NCBI GenBank assembly: GCA_023249105.1 | Contig: JAHFDG010000011.1 | Span: forward strand, 1-64,000 | Direction of reading: 5' to 3' | From: Candidatus Methanoperedens sp. | GTDB taxonomy: Archaea; Halobacteriota; Methanosarcinia; Methanosarcinales; Methanoperedenaceae | Length of the DNA: 64,000 nucleotides | In this document: piece after piece, positions 52,902-62,159 of the stretch | How positions within the stretch are numbered: the first letter of the stretch is position 1 | Layout: each line of letters begins with the position of its first letter | Notes under the pieces: model-generated | Database searches by the model: none | Seen by the model: the letters and a program-made list of their open reading frames with translations, nothing else | What the model was told of the DNA's origin: nothing | Made by a program: the position numbers and the translations under genes

Positions 52902-54011
52902 TTACATTTTATATCTTTTTCTTGCAAATTTAACAGTTTCAAAGCCTCTCTGCTCTAAAAACTCTCTTGTCCTTCCTGTAATAACCACAGGCGCATTGCC
53001 AAGCTCTTCAACATTCTGGCATCCGGTTAAGAACATGGCAACTTTGAGTTCTTCAATTATCATTGCCAGCTTATCGACCACGTCTTTCTGCCCCTTTAAT
53101 GCAGGCGCTACAAGCGGAAGCGCAATACCGCACAGTGATGCCCCCAGGGCAATGGATTTTGCCGCATCGATGCCTGAACGGATGCCGCCCGTTGCGATAA
53201 CAGGGATGGAGATAGTGGATTCTACTATGCTTACGGTTGTAGGTATCCCCCAGTTCCAGAATTCCTTGCCAAGATGTTCTGACAATAAATCACCGCGTTT
53301 TTGCGCCCTGTATGTTTCGACTCCAGCCCAGCTTGTCCCGCCGAGGCCGCCGATGTCTATAGCAGCGGCGCCAGCATCGCATATAGCCAATGCCTGGGAA
53401 TGGGCTATGCCTGCCCCTGTTTCTTTTACGATTACAGGAACCGAAAGTTCGGTACATATTTTCTTAATTGCAGCAAGGCATCCTGTGGCATCGATATTGC
53501 CTTCAGGCTGTATAGCCTCCTGCAGGAAATTCAAGTGAATCGCCATAGCATCTGCGCCTATCATCTCGACAGCCCGCTCAAGTCCTTCAATCCCGAACTC
53601 GCCAAGCTGGGCTGCGCCGACATTTCCATAGATAAACGCTGTGGGAGCTTTATCCCTTACTATCCTGAATGAATCTTCCATGCTCGGGTCTTCTATTGCA
53701 GCCCTCTGGCTGCCAACTCCGATACCAATGCCATGCTCCTCAGCCGCGCTTGCAAGGGTGGCATTTACGGATTTGGTGTCAGGATGCCCGCCCGTCATCG
53801 ATGCTATCAGGAACGGGGAGCGTAATTTCTTACCCAGGAACTCAGTCTCAAGATTCAGGTTTTTCTTGTTTATTTCGGGAAGACAATTGTGAACAAGTTC
53901 AAGGTCATCAAAACCGCAAGCTCTGAGCCCTGTATGACTTCTATGCGCTTCAACGTCTTTTTCAACGCATAATAATAAATGTTCAATCTTCCTATCGGAT
54001 GTAGTCATCAA
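52902..54011 (-). CDS. fni: Type 2 isopentenyl-diphosphate isomerase
   Basis: The 369-aa FMN-dependent enzyme shows SPFLIASMTGGH, GIGVGSQRAAIED, MAIHLNFLQEAIQPEG (with catalytic Gln/Glu), PVIVKETGAGI and DIGGLGGTSW. It interconverts IPP and DMAPP. Two ATGs are adjacent at the start. It is the third enzyme of the minus-strand operon. Confidence 0.96.
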   Translation of the reverse strand: MMTTSDRKIEHLLLCVEKDVEAHRSHTGLRACGFDDLELVHNCLPEINKKNLNLETEFLGKKLRSPFLIASMTGGHPDTKSVNATLASAAEEHGIGIGVGSQRAAIEDPSMEDSFRIVRDKAPTAFIYGNVGAAQLGEFGIEGLERAVEMIGADAMAIHLNFLQEAIQPEGNIDATGCLAAIKKICTELSVPVIVKETGAGIAHSQALAICDAGAAAIDIGGLGGTSWAGVETYRAQKRGDLLSEHLGKEFWNWGIPTTVSIVESTISIPVIATGGIRSGIDAAKSIALGASLCGIALPLVAPALKGQKDVVDKLAMIIEELKVAMFLTGCQNVEELGNAPVVITGRTREFLEQRGFETVKFARKRYKM

Positions 54012-54042
54012 GTACCTTTACGTTCGAACTTTTATATATAAC

Positions 54043-54810
54043 TCATTTGTCTGTTATCAATGTCCCTACATCTTCTCCATATAAAAATCTTAAGACTTGA
54101 CCTTTTCTTGAGGCATTGAAAATCCGCGAACTTATCCCTTTGCCTGCAAGTTCCAGGAATTCGGATACCTTCCCGAGCATTCCACCTGTCACGTCTGTTG
54201 ATGTTGAACCCTTGATATTTTTCTTCATATCGACAAAGCTAAGAGGCGTGATTTTTTTTATAATAATTCCCCTTTCATCCATCACGCCGTCAACATCGCT
54301 TCCCGCCCCTATTTTTGAGGCGTTTAGAGCCGGCGCGATGTACGGGATTATCCTGTCGCCTGAGAGGACTGCTGCACCTTTAATCCTGTCCATTACCACA
54401 TCCCCGTGAATTACAGGTATTATCCCTCTTTCTAACATCAATTTCACCTGGCTTAGCTGGAATTCAATGAGTTTCCCGTTTTCAAGGAGGCATGAGCTTA
54501 ATGGATGAACAGGCAGCGCATGGGCGCCCGCTCGATTCAATGATTCCACAACCATCGAATTCAGTGTTTTGACTGAAGCGTGTGTTAAATACACGCCTTC
54601 TGCATCGAATCGTTCGTCAAGCCTGTATTTCATCGCCTGCGGATGACCGAAAGACCCAGCCCCGTGGACAAGTATCAGGTTTGAACCGGATTCGGAGCTG
54701 AACGAGGCAATCTCCTGGGATATCCTGTCGATTTCATTTTGCCTGGCGCTTGATACTGAACCCTTGTCCGTTATCACGCTTCCCCCTATCTTTAAAATCA
54801 CAAGGCTCAT
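54043..54810 (-). CDS. Isopentenyl phosphate kinase
   Basis: The 255-aa kinase of the amino-acid-kinase fold has KIGGSVITDKGS at the start and HGAGSFGHPQAMKY, with the His that distinguishes IPK. GVMDERG and TDVTGGMLGKV bind nucleotide. It makes IPP from isopentenyl phosphate in the alternative archaeal mevalonate route. Its ATG overlaps the mevalonate kinase stop by four bases. Confidence 0.95.
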   Translation of the reverse strand: MSLVILKIGGSVITDKGSVSSARQNEIDRISQEIASFSSESGSNLILVHGAGSFGHPQAMKYRLDERFDAEGVYLTHASVKTLNSMVVESLNRAGAHALPVHPLSSCLLENGKLIEFQLSQVKLMLERGIIPVIHGDVVMDRIKGAAVLSGDRIIPYIAPALNASKIGAGSDVDGVMDERGIIIKKITPLSFVDMKKNIKGSTSTDVTGGMLGKVSEFLELAGKGISSRIFNASRKGQVLRFLYGEDVGTLITDK

Positions 54811-55706
54811 ATCTGTATTACCCCCTCTGGAGTGGCTCTTGTAATTATCGCCCTGCCGCCTGCTTTTTCTATGGCTTCGGCCACCTCGCGCGGCGAATCA
54901 GAAAGAGCGACCATACAGCCACCGCCGCCTGCGCCTGTGAGTTTTGCCCCGTATGCCCCCGCATTCCTTGCAGCATAAACAAGGGCTGATAATTCCATTG
55001 TGCTCACGCCAAGGGCATCAAGCAGCCCATGGTTCACATTCATGAGTTTGCCCAAGGATGTGTAATTTTTTTGGGAAACCATGAGTTCACCCTGTTTTGC
55101 GAATGAACCGATTGTTTTGATTATCGGGTTTATGATGTCGGGATGTTCTTCCTTGAGCCGGGCGACCTGCTGCACGAGTTTTGCGGTTTTTTTGGGGGAT
55201 GCGCCTTTATTCGTGTTGCCGATTACCACATCGCAGTCAAGGAGGTTAAGTCGCTTTCGTGAAGGTATCTCCACTACTCCTCCGAATGTCGAGACGAACG
55301 TATCAGTTGGGCTTGCAGCTCCCTGCACTTCCTTTTCTATCTCGTGTCCCATTTTTGCGAGTTCTTCTTTTTCATATCCAAGCCCGAATTCGATATTGAT
55401 GGCGGATAGTGTCGCTATGGTGACGGCTGCTGATGAGCCAAGTCCCGAACCTACCGGGATTTCTGAGGTTATTTCTATAAAGACATCCGGGGAACCCAGT
55501 TTCCTGATGGCTGAGGATACATAAGGATGCATATCAAAATCCAGCTTCGTTGTGCCGATATCCGAGGATATCGTTATTTCATTGGATTTCTTTGCGATAA
55601 CGCGGGTTCGAAGCTCGACAGCGCATGCGATTGCAGGCTCGCCATATACCACGGCATGCTCGCCGAACAGGTATATCTTGCCCGGGGCTGAGCAGGTAGT
55701 GGTCAT
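54807..55706 (-). CDS. mvk: Mevalonate kinase
   Basis: The 299-aa GHMP kinase has the substrate motif APGKIYLFGEHAVVYGEPA, the ATP loop PVGSGLGSSAAVTIA (about 82-96) and the late KLTGAGGGGCMVAL. It phosphorylates mevalonate. It is first in the operon with IPK, Fni, RNase J and prenyl synthase, so it sets the flow from mevalonate to lipids. Confidence 0.96.
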   Translation of the reverse strand: MTTTCSAPGKIYLFGEHAVVYGEPAIACAVELRTRVIAKKSNEITISSDIGTTKLDFDMHPYVSSAIRKLGSPDVFIEITSEIPVGSGLGSSAAVTIATLSAINIEFGLGYEKEELAKMGHEIEKEVQGAASPTDTFVSTFGGVVEIPSRKRLNLLDCDVVIGNTNKGASPKKTAKLVQQVARLKEEHPDIINPIIKTIGSFAKQGELMVSQKNYTSLGKLMNVNHGLLDALGVSTMELSALVYAARNAGAYGAKLTGAGGGGCMVALSDSPREVAEAIEKAGGRAIITRATPEGVIQI

Positions 55707-55772
55707 TCGATATCTCCAGCACCCCAGATGCGATGGATAAATATAAGGATTGCCCGATTTTGAGGATACGGA

Positions 55773-55874
55773 ATGAAAACAAATTTAAAGTTTGGAAGAC
55801 AAGCATCATTGATGAAAGTTTCTAAAGCCGAGCTTAAAGAGATTGAGCAATTAAAAAAAGGAGAAAAGGGATGA
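55773..55874 (+). CDS. 33-aa ORF coupled to a HicB-like gene
   Basis: The frame MKTNLKFGRQASLMKVSKAE continues as a Lys/Glu-rich helix and stops at TGA overlapping the ATG of the HicB-like gene (atga, 55871-55874). The coupling suggests a real small gene. It shows no HicA motif (no GSHH-type His). Confidence 0.35.
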   Translation: MKTNLKFGRQASLMKVSKAELKEIEQLKKGEKG

Positions 55875-56098
55875 ATTGTAAAGTCAGTGTTGTTATCGAA
55901 AAAGACAAATACGGTTATTATGCTTATTGTCTTGAACTTGAAGGATGCCAAACCCAGGGTGATTCTTTGGAAGAAGTAATGGCAAACATAAAAGAGGCTA
56001 TTGAACTCTTTCTTGAGACATTACCACCTGAAGAAAAAACCGCATGCTTAAGCAGGGAAATTCTAACAACGTCGTTAGAGGTAAAAGTTGAGTGCTAA
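55871..56098 (+). CDS. HicB-like protein (DUF1902/UPF0150 type)
   Basis: The 75-aa protein has VVIEKDKYGYYAYCLELEGCQTQGDSLEEVMANIKEAIELFLE, the HicB core fold. No HicA toxin gene is adjacent; only a 33-aa ORF precedes it. It may be an orphan antitoxin or have another role. It resembles the HicB at 33711-33941. Confidence 0.75.
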   Translation: MNCKVSVVIEKDKYGYYAYCLELEGCQTQGDSLEEVMANIKEAIELFLETLPPEEKTACLSREILTTSLEVKVEC

Positions 56099-56160
56099 AC
56101 TTTCACGATAGTGTTTTTCGGATAAATTATTAAACCTGCAAATTATCTTAAGTGCTTATT

Positions 56161-56526
56161 ATGAACATAAATGACTTAAAATTCGAAGACGGCCTGATTA
56201 CAGCAATAGCCCAGGATTACAAAACAGGCGAAGTGCTCATGGTCGCATTCATGGACAAAGAAGCGCTCAAAAAAACCATCGAAACAAAAAAAGGATATTA
56301 CTGGAGCAGGTCAAGGCGCAAACTCTGGAAAAAGGGGGAAAGCTCAGGTCATGAACAGATTATCCATGATATTTTGATAGACTGCGATGCCGATGCCGTA
56401 TTGCTCAAAATCGAGCAAATAGGCGGCGCCTGCCACACCGGTTACAGGTCATGTTTCTATCGAACGATTGAAGGCGATGTAATCGGTGAGAAGTTATTTG
56501 AACCTGACGAGGTCTATAAAAAATAA
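56161..56526 (+). CDS. hisI: Phosphoribosyl-AMP cyclohydrolase
   Basis: This is a 121-aa enzyme; ATG at 56161 is chosen over a GTG three codons before. HisI features: [67 protein letters not shown] with the zinc Cys residues. It hydrolyses PR-AMP in histidine synthesis. The stop overlaps the lipoprotein ATG. Confidence 0.96.
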   Translation: MNINDLKFEDGLITAIAQDYKTGEVLMVAFMDKEALKKTIETKKGYYWSRSRRKLWKKGESSGHEQIIHDILIDCDADAVLLKIEQIGGACHTGYRSCFYRTIEGDVIGEKLFEPDEVYKK

Positions 56527-57188
56527 TGAAAAAATGGTTAATTGTATTTTTTATAACTATTTTAGTCTCAGGCTGCATAGAAAAAGTTTCAATTCCGGGT
56601 CAACCAGAACGTACGAATACCGTAATTGATTCGAAACCAAATGCTACTTTTGCCTCCGGAATACCAGATAACACATCAAATGATACATTAAAAAATACCC
56701 CGGAAATTATTGTAACCAAAATGCCGTCTTCTGCCCCTACCAGTGTTGTTACCGTAAATCCCCTGACTAAATATGAAAAATTCGTTTCATGGCTAAAAAC
56801 AGATACAACAAATAAACATTCTTATACGGTAGATAATTCAAAATCATATCAGAACCAGTATGTGTGTTCCCAATTTACAAAAGACTTCATAAAAAACGCC
56901 ACAGATGCGGGATTTGAAGTTTATGCGGTGGGATTAACAGGCATTGTAAAAGGTCAAAACGACTGGCATATGCTGGCATCTGTTGTTCTGGATAATGATT
57001 TTTATTTTGTAGACCCGCAGACTGACCAAATTTTAAAGAAAACAGATATGTTCCATGCATATGGGTACGAGTATGCATATTTCGGTAAGGATGTGTACAT
57101 AGGCAGGAATAATGCAGAAATAATTATGCCTGTTTATTATCATCAAATAATAGGCCTGAACGGGCAGAATTTTGTGTATTTAAAGTAA
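56526..57188 (+). CDS. Lipoprotein with transglutaminase-like fold
   Basis: The 220-aa precursor starts [17 protein letters not shown], a lipobox, then a Ser/Thr/Pro-rich linker to about residue 85. The C-terminal part has Cys (QYVCSQFTKDF), His (NDWHMLASVVL) and Asp (YFVDPQTDQ) in the spacing of transglutaminase-like cysteine proteases. It should be exported and anchored. The function is unknown; it overlaps hisI by one base. Confidence 0.65.
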   Translation: MKKWLIVFFITILVSGCIEKVSIPGQPERTNTVIDSKPNATFASGIPDNTSNDTLKNTPEIIVTKMPSSAPTSVVTVNPLTKYEKFVSWLKTDTTNKHSYTVDNSKSYQNQYVCSQFTKDFIKNATDAGFEVYAVGLTGIVKGQNDWHMLASVVLDNDFYFVDPQTDQILKKTDMFHAYGYEYAYFGKDVYIGRNNAEIIMPVYYHQIIGLNGQNFVYLK

Positions 57189-57286
57189 CAGGATGATGTG
57201 ACTGAAGCATTAAATCGATACATTTAAATCCTTAAAAAGACTGTTTCTTATTGGAGACTGCATCCCAGTGGATGCCTTAGATTCAA

Positions 57287-57412
57287 ATGAACAAAAAAAT
57301 AACAGAAATCCATCAAAAACGGCCAGCCTTGATAAATGGGGGAAAAAAAGAGGCTGAAGCACTTGAATCGTGGATGATTGAAGAATACTTCGTCCCATAT
57401 CAAGCATCATAG
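57287..57412 (+). CDS. Possible small protein, 41 aa
   Basis: The frame MNKKITEIHQKRPALINGGK... EALESWMIEEYFVPYQAS has coding-like composition. No clear ribosome site is present. It could be a fragment. No recognised family. Confidence 0.25.
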   Translation: MNKKITEIHQKRPALINGGKKEAEALESWMIEEYFVPYQAS

Positions 57413-57434
57413 TCCTGGCCAATTGAGGAAAAGT

Positions 57435-57590
57435 ATGGAAGTAATGGGAGTTTGTAGTGTCTGCGGGCGCCCGGGAAAGCTATCCACATGCATGCTGTGC
57501 GGGAGCCTTGTTTGTTCGCAATGCCTGACAAAAGAAGGGGTATGCGTCAGATGTTCGCACGGCAGGTTCTATTCGGCTTCGAGAGAATAG
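57435..57590 (+). CDS. Small zinc-finger protein, 51 aa
   Basis: The ATG follows gaggaaaag. Eight Cys in CxxC pairs (CSVCGRPGK, CMLCGSLVCSQC, CVRCSHGRF) imply two zinc sites, as in small treble-clef or B-box-like archaeal proteins. The role is unknown. It is convergent with the DHH gene and overlaps its end by 22 bases. Confidence 0.7.
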   Translation: MEVMGVCSVCGRPGKLSTCMLCGSLVCSQCLTKEGVCVRCSHGRFYSASRE

Positions 57591-58573
57591 AAATACCGGG
57601 ATGAGATGGAATCTGTAATCGTCTTAAGGAGAAGGCTTTTTGACTTTTCATCTTCTGCAACAATACCCAGCACTCCCAACGGTATTGAAGTGCTTGCATG
57701 GAATGGTCCGCCTGTAACTTCCCCCCAATCCTCGAACGCTTTCCTGAGGATGTTTTTCATATTAAGCTCCATATTTTCAGACTCTGCGTATATATGAATT
57801 CTTGAGGCATCGACCGCGAACACAAGAGCGGTTGAAACCCCCTCAATATCCAGCATGTATTTGCAGACTTTCGGAATCGTGCCCGGGTCCTTGACAAAAC
57901 CTACAGTTGTAAAGAGATAAGCCCCTTTTATTATTTTGTTGTCTATTGCATGGGATAAATCATTAAATGTCTCTAACCTGACAGAAGGGTGTTCAAGGCT
58001 TACCAGTAATTCCATATCTACATATTTGTGGATATACCAGTATGCTTCGATATCCTCAAGCGTGAAGTTGGTTACCAGGTTCTTGGTTTTATCTCTTATC
58101 GCAAAGAGAAGGAGGGTTGCCAGTCTTTTATCTATTGCCACACCGAACTTCTTTAAATATTCAATCATTATGCTTGATGTGGTTTCTGTGGTTCTTACAT
58201 CACGGTAAGCGCAGCATATTCCTTCAGTATTTCCAAGTGTATGCCCGATTACGATTGAAGGAGTGATTTTTTCGCCTGTTAACTCTGTTGGCAGAAAATC
58301 AACAAAAGCTGTTTCCGTTTGGGATTGTGTGATTGCTTCGACTTTCATCACATCGTCGCCCAATACGTTGATGAGAGTCTTGTTCTGGATTACCCCTGTA
58401 TAATATATATCGGCATCCATGTTGTAGTATTCTGCTATACGTTTTAATGCAAGGGAGCTTGCCAGGGAATCTGAATCAGGGTTATTCCTGGTATAAATCG
58501 TAAGTCTCTTGCCTGGCTGTGATAATAGCTTTTTTAAAGCCCGCCGTTTCCAGAATGTAAAACTTTTGAACAT
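57569..58573 (-). CDS. DHH-family phosphoesterase-like protein with altered DHH motif
   Basis: The 334-aa protein has the first DHH-family motif NNPDSDSLASSLALKRIA and a DHHA1-like end (GEVTGGPFHASTSIPLG), but the namesake DHH site reads IVIGHTLGNT, lacking the Asp and second His. Its paralogue at 60588 keeps DHH. It may be a non-catalytic partner or binder of cyclic dinucleotide-like ligands. Confidence 0.8.
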   Translation of the reverse strand: MFKSFTFWKRRALKKLLSQPGKRLTIYTRNNPDSDSLASSLALKRIAEYYNMDADIYYTGVIQNKTLINVLGDDVMKVEAITQSQTETAFVDFLPTELTGEKITPSIVIGHTLGNTEGICCAYRDVRTTETTSSIMIEYLKKFGVAIDKRLATLLLFAIRDKTKNLVTNFTLEDIEAYWYIHKYVDMELLVSLEHPSVRLETFNDLSHAIDNKIIKGAYLFTTVGFVKDPGTIPKVCKYMLDIEGVSTALVFAVDASRIHIYAESENMELNMKNILRKAFEDWGEVTGGPFHASTSIPLGVLGIVAEDEKSKSLLLKTITDSISSRYFYSLEAE

Positions 58574-58884
58574 TTTATCCTGATTTGGTTATTCTGTTGG
58601 ATATATGTTTTGCAGGAATATGAGGGATGATTTTTGATAACCACAACATTTTACTCTGACATCAGGTAAACTGTGCCGAAGTTCTTGCACGGCGCACATT
58701 CGCTTTTGCGTGTTCCCTCTGGGCGGCGGGCTGTCCTGATAGCTTGCGCTGTGTACTTTAGAAATGCGTATTACAAAAAATTATGCCTAGTTTTTAAATA
58801 AACGTGAGTTATATTTGACTCAACTCACTCGATAAGATAATGTTAATAGTTTGTAATACAGTTAAGAATTATTAGGTTCCAAAA
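58574..58884. other. Intergenic stretch with a GC-rich patch
   Basis: No ORF is supported. A GC-rich patch lies at about 58675-58755 in otherwise AT-rich DNA. The right end (ataaacgtgagttatattt) may hold the promoter of the next gene. Confidence 0.4.
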
Positions 58885-60069
58885 ATGACAAACATGAGGC
58901 AAGCTTTCGTAATTATGCAAATTGGAAGTCCCGAAATGGATACAGTTTACCAAGATGCTATAGTTCCTGCACTAAAATCATGCGGTTTTAATCCAAAACG
59001 TGTAGATAAACATAACGAGGGGCGTCTGTTAAAAAGTGAAATAGTTGGATTTATTGAATCCTCCGATATCATTATTGCCGACCTCACAAATGAACGGCCT
59101 AATTGTTATCTAGAAGTGGGATACGCTATGGGGTTAGATAAATTCCGAAATTTAATTCTAACTGTACGAGAGGATCATAATAGCGATAGTCCAAATTATA
59201 AAAAGGGAGGACCCAAAATCCATTTTGATTTAAGTGGCTATGATATCTTGTTTTGGGAAAAGAACAATCTCATTGGATTCAAAGAAGAACTTGAAAAACG
59301 CGTTAGGCGACGTCTAGTAACATTAGCTCCTTATATGCCTACACCAGTTTCTTCATGGGATGAAGAATGGATTTCAAACCATAAAAAAGCAGCTTTATCG
59401 GAGCTAAAAAAATCTGGTAAATCTGGATTTATGGAGATTCGAATGACTTTACCCGATTTAAATTTGAATATTGCGCAAGGTGAACTGCTTCGAGTAGCTA
59501 ATCAAGCACAAATACATACATTTGGTTGGCCTCTTGGAGTTGTGCTTAATAGAGAAGAATATCGTCCAAAGTCAAAAACAGATGGCATTTTAGCTGAGAT
59601 AGACATTAAAGATAAAAGAAGAAGTACCTATGATTATTGGACTATTCGAAGAGATGGAACGTTTTATTTAGCAAAAAGCTTGTTCGAAGAAGCTGCTGGT
59701 AAATCAGATTATATCTTTTTTAATACAAGGATAGTTCGAATAACGGAAGCTTTACTTTACTCCTTTCGTCTTTATTCAAGTCTTAATGTTCCTCCAGATT
59801 CTCGCATTTTAATCGGAATACGTCATGGAGGGCTTAAAGGCTGCGTTCTTAGAGCCGTTGGAAAAAGAGATCTAAGTTATGGTTATAAATCTGATGAGGA
59901 TGAAGTATATAATGAAGTTGAAACAACCTTTGAGAAAATCGAATCTGACCTGGTGGATATAGTCCAAAAATTCACGCAACCTCTTTTTGTGGTATTCGAT
60001 TTTTTTGAACTCGATAGAAAAGTACTTGAAGATATAGTCAACAATTTCGTGGCAGGAAAAGTTACTTAA
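58885..60069 (+). CDS. Protein with N-terminal nucleoside-deoxyribosyltransferase/TIR-like domain
   Basis: The 394-aa protein begins FVIMQIGSPEMDTVYQDAIVPALKSCGFNPKRVDK and continues IVGFIESSDIIIADLTNERPNCYLEVGYAMGLDK, the pattern of a TIR/nucleoside-2-deoxyribosyltransferase-like fold (with acidic EVGYA). Such domains cut NAD or nucleotides in defence proteins. The C-terminal ~230 aa is unknown. AT-rich and isolated, it may be a defence effector. Confidence 0.65.
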   Translation: MTNMRQAFVIMQIGSPEMDTVYQDAIVPALKSCGFNPKRVDKHNEGRLLKSEIVGFIESSDIIIADLTNERPNCYLEVGYAMGLDKFRNLILTVREDHNSDSPNYKKGGPKIHFDLSGYDILFWEKNNLIGFKEELEKRVRRRLVTLAPYMPTPVSSWDEEWISNHKKAALSELKKSGKSGFMEIRMTLPDLNLNIAQGELLRVANQAQIHTFGWPLGVVLNREEYRPKSKTDGILAEIDIKDKRRSTYDYWTIRRDGTFYLAKSLFEEAAGKSDYIFFNTRIVRITEALLYSFRLYSSLNVPPDSRILIGIRHGGLKGCVLRAVGKRDLSYGYKSDEDEVYNEVETTFEKIESDLVDIVQKFTQPLFVVFDFFELDRKVLEDIVNNFVAGKVT

Positions 60070-60071
60070 AT

Positions 60072-60200
60072 GTAATTGAACCCTATATACTCGGTTTAAG
60101 CGATTCCATTAACGAAAAATGCGTGGTTGTAGTAAACGTAACCTCAATTGACCATAACCCCGTATTTATGAACCCCAAGTTTATTTATAAGAAAATCTAG
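60072..60200 (+). pseudogene. Decayed 3' fragment (copy B)
   Basis: An open frame with no start reads ...IEPYILGLSDSINEKCVVVVNVTS and IDHNPVFMNPKFIYKKI to TAG. The part 60128-60168 is the twin of 455-495. It may also be a shifted extension of the preceding gene. Confidence 0.35.
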
Positions 60201-60204
60201 GAAA

Positions 60205-60387
60205 TCACGCCACAGCAAGTCTTTTCTCGCTCTCTTTTTTCTTAATACCAGTTCTCTTGCCAGCGTATCTTATCTCAACTACATGACCTTTTACAAGCTC
60301 TTCCTTTTCCAGTTCTTTATCTAACTCTGTATCGCTTTCGATTTGCTGTATGAGGTCTTCCTCATCTTTTGCCTTGTAATTTCTCAT
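60205..60387 (-). CDS. Orphan antitoxin-like protein, 60 aa
   Basis: The charged protein MRNYKAKDEEDLIQQIESDT... starts in a context (aaaaagtgatta-N-catg) nearly equal to that of the antitoxin at 22723. Just upstream is a decayed end of the same toxin type. It should be the survivor of a second such pair. A GTG three codons before is an alternative start. Confidence 0.5.
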   Translation of the reverse strand: MRNYKAKDEEDLIQQIESDTELDKELEKEELVKGHVVEIRYAGKRTGIKKKESEKRLAVA

Positions 60388-60392
60388 GTTAA

Positions 60393-60455
60393 TCACTTTT
60401 TGTCTTTGTTCCTATTAACTTTTTATGGCTCTCGGAATCATCAAAAGCAGTTACC
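60393..60455 (-). pseudogene. Decayed 3' end of a BrnT-like toxin
   Basis: On the minus strand, taactgctttt and cataaaaagtta-N-agg followed by aaaaagtga match the last 20 codons of the toxin at 22729 (taacagcctat, tataaaaagttatatagg, aaaaagtga). Frameshifts and stops break it. No further upstream toxin sequence is visible. Confidence 0.5.
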
Positions 60456-60587
60456 AACTATACCATTATTACATTCTTTCTTGTTTTCACGACCATAAAT
60501 ATAAAACGCAGTAAAATCAATAAAGAGGGATTAGATAAGGTATTTAATGTGGTTACTTATAATACAAAATAAAGAGGAAGCTTAAAT

Positions 60588-62051
60588 ATGGCGGAGAAGT
60601 ACGACGAATCAAAGTCAATCAAGGTAACTTATGCTGTTCTGGGAAGCGGTGGAATCGGGCTTGCAATAGCAAAGGAACTTGAAACAAGAAGTAAAAATAT
60701 TATTCTCATAGATAATGATTCTGCAAAAATAGAAACATTAAAAGAGCAAAACCTGAATGCCCTTCTGGGAGATATCGGCGATGCCGAAGTTCTTGTTAAA
60801 CTCGATATCAGGAACATCGAATCTATTTTCATAATGAGCTCCGATATTGACGCAAATAAAAGGGCTCTGGCTTATATAAAAAAAGCAGCTCCTGATGTCC
60901 AGATTGTAGCAAGAGCGCAGAATTACCAGCAGAAAGAAGAAATGGAAACCGCAGGCGCAGACCTTGTTGTCCTGCCATCAAACCTTCTCCTCAAAGCCAT
61001 CGCCTCGGCTATTGTCCAGTACATCGAGAGAATTACATCGGTAAAATTAGCCCAGGAATTAAAAAAATTGATAAGTTCAGTAGGCGATGGACGATTAGCG
61101 ATTGTAGTCCACGACAATCCCGACCCCGATGCAATTTCAAGCGCCATGGGCTTAAAAGAGATAGCTAACAGCGTAGGGGTAAAAACAGAAATTCTTTATA
61201 AAGGAAAGATAGGGCATCATGAAAACAAGGCATTTATCAACCTGCTTGATATAGAATTGAACCAGCCAAAGGACTTTAAAGCTTCCGAATATAAGAAAAT
61301 TGCGATGCTTGAATGTTCAGTGCCGGGGGTGAATAATATGTTACCCCGGAATACTGAAATCGACGTTGTGATAGACCACCACCAGGCAGATATCGAAGAA
61401 GTAAAAGCGGAATATGTGGATATCAGGCCAAATATTGGCGCAACCGCCACTATAATGACAAAATATTTGCAGGATCTTGAAATACCGATAAAAATGGAAC
61501 TTGCAACTGCTCTTTTGTACGGGATTAAAGTCGATACTGATGATTTCCGAAGGAACACAGACCCTGCTGATTTCATTGCGGCTGCATACCTTTTCCCGCT
61601 TGCGAACCAGGATATATTAAGCAGGATCGAAACTCCTTCCAAGTCCACCGAGTCAATTGATATTCTCGGGGAAGCAATCAAGAACAGGCAGATAAAAGGC
61701 AGTTATCTTATTTCAAACGTGGGAACTATCAGGGACAGGGATACACTTGCCCAGGCGGCTGATTATTTGTTGACCCTTGAGGGAATAACTACGACTCTTA
61801 TTTTCGGGCTCGGCGAAGACACAATATATATTTCAGGGAGAAGCCGGGACGACCGGGTTAATATAGGCAAAGTGATGCAGGACGCTTTCGGTGCTGATAA
61901 AGCCGGGGGGCATGCAATGCTCGCCGGCGCGCAGATTCCACTGGGGGTGTTTAGCGGCACAAAGGACAAACAGACCCTCCTGAAACTTGCTGAAGAAGCT
62001 GTTGTAAAAAGATTCTTTTCTGTTGTAGGAATACAGAAAGAGCCTGTTTAA
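60588..62051 (+). CDS. TrkA-N plus DHH/DHHA1 phosphoesterase
   Basis: The 487-aa protein has an RCK/TrkA-N Rossmann domain (about 8-140; VLGSGGIGLAIAKELE, NIILIDNDS), then a DHH domain with NPDPDAISSAMG and VVIDHHQADIEE and a DHHA1 end (AGGHAMLAGAQIPLG). Such proteins hydrolyse nanoRNA, pAp or cyclic dinucleotides, here under control of a nucleotide-sensing domain. RBS gaggaagc. Confidence 0.88.
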   Translation: MAEKYDESKSIKVTYAVLGSGGIGLAIAKELETRSKNIILIDNDSAKIETLKEQNLNALLGDIGDAEVLVKLDIRNIESIFIMSSDIDANKRALAYIKKAAPDVQIVARAQNYQQKEEMETAGADLVVLPSNLLLKAIASAIVQYIERITSVKLAQELKKLISSVGDGRLAIVVHDNPDPDAISSAMGLKEIANSVGVKTEILYKGKIGHHENKAFINLLDIELNQPKDFKASEYKKIAMLECSVPGVNNMLPRNTEIDVVIDHHQADIEEVKAEYVDIRPNIGATATIMTKYLQDLEIPIKMELATALLYGIKVDTDDFRRNTDPADFIAAAYLFPLANQDILSRIETPSKSTESIDILGEAIKNRQIKGSYLISNVGTIRDRDTLAQAADYLLTLEGITTTLIFGLGEDTIYISGRSRDDRVNIGKVMQDAFGADKAGGHAMLAGAQIPLGVFSGTKDKQTLLKLAEEAVVKRFFSVVGIQKEPV

Positions 62052-62159
62052 GCCTGTTTAATTTGGAATTTCCATCAGATAAAATTCCGTGATTGATACC
62101 ACAGGATATATTTTCCAGAATGATTATGTATCTCCTTTACAATTACTACCCCAGATAAT

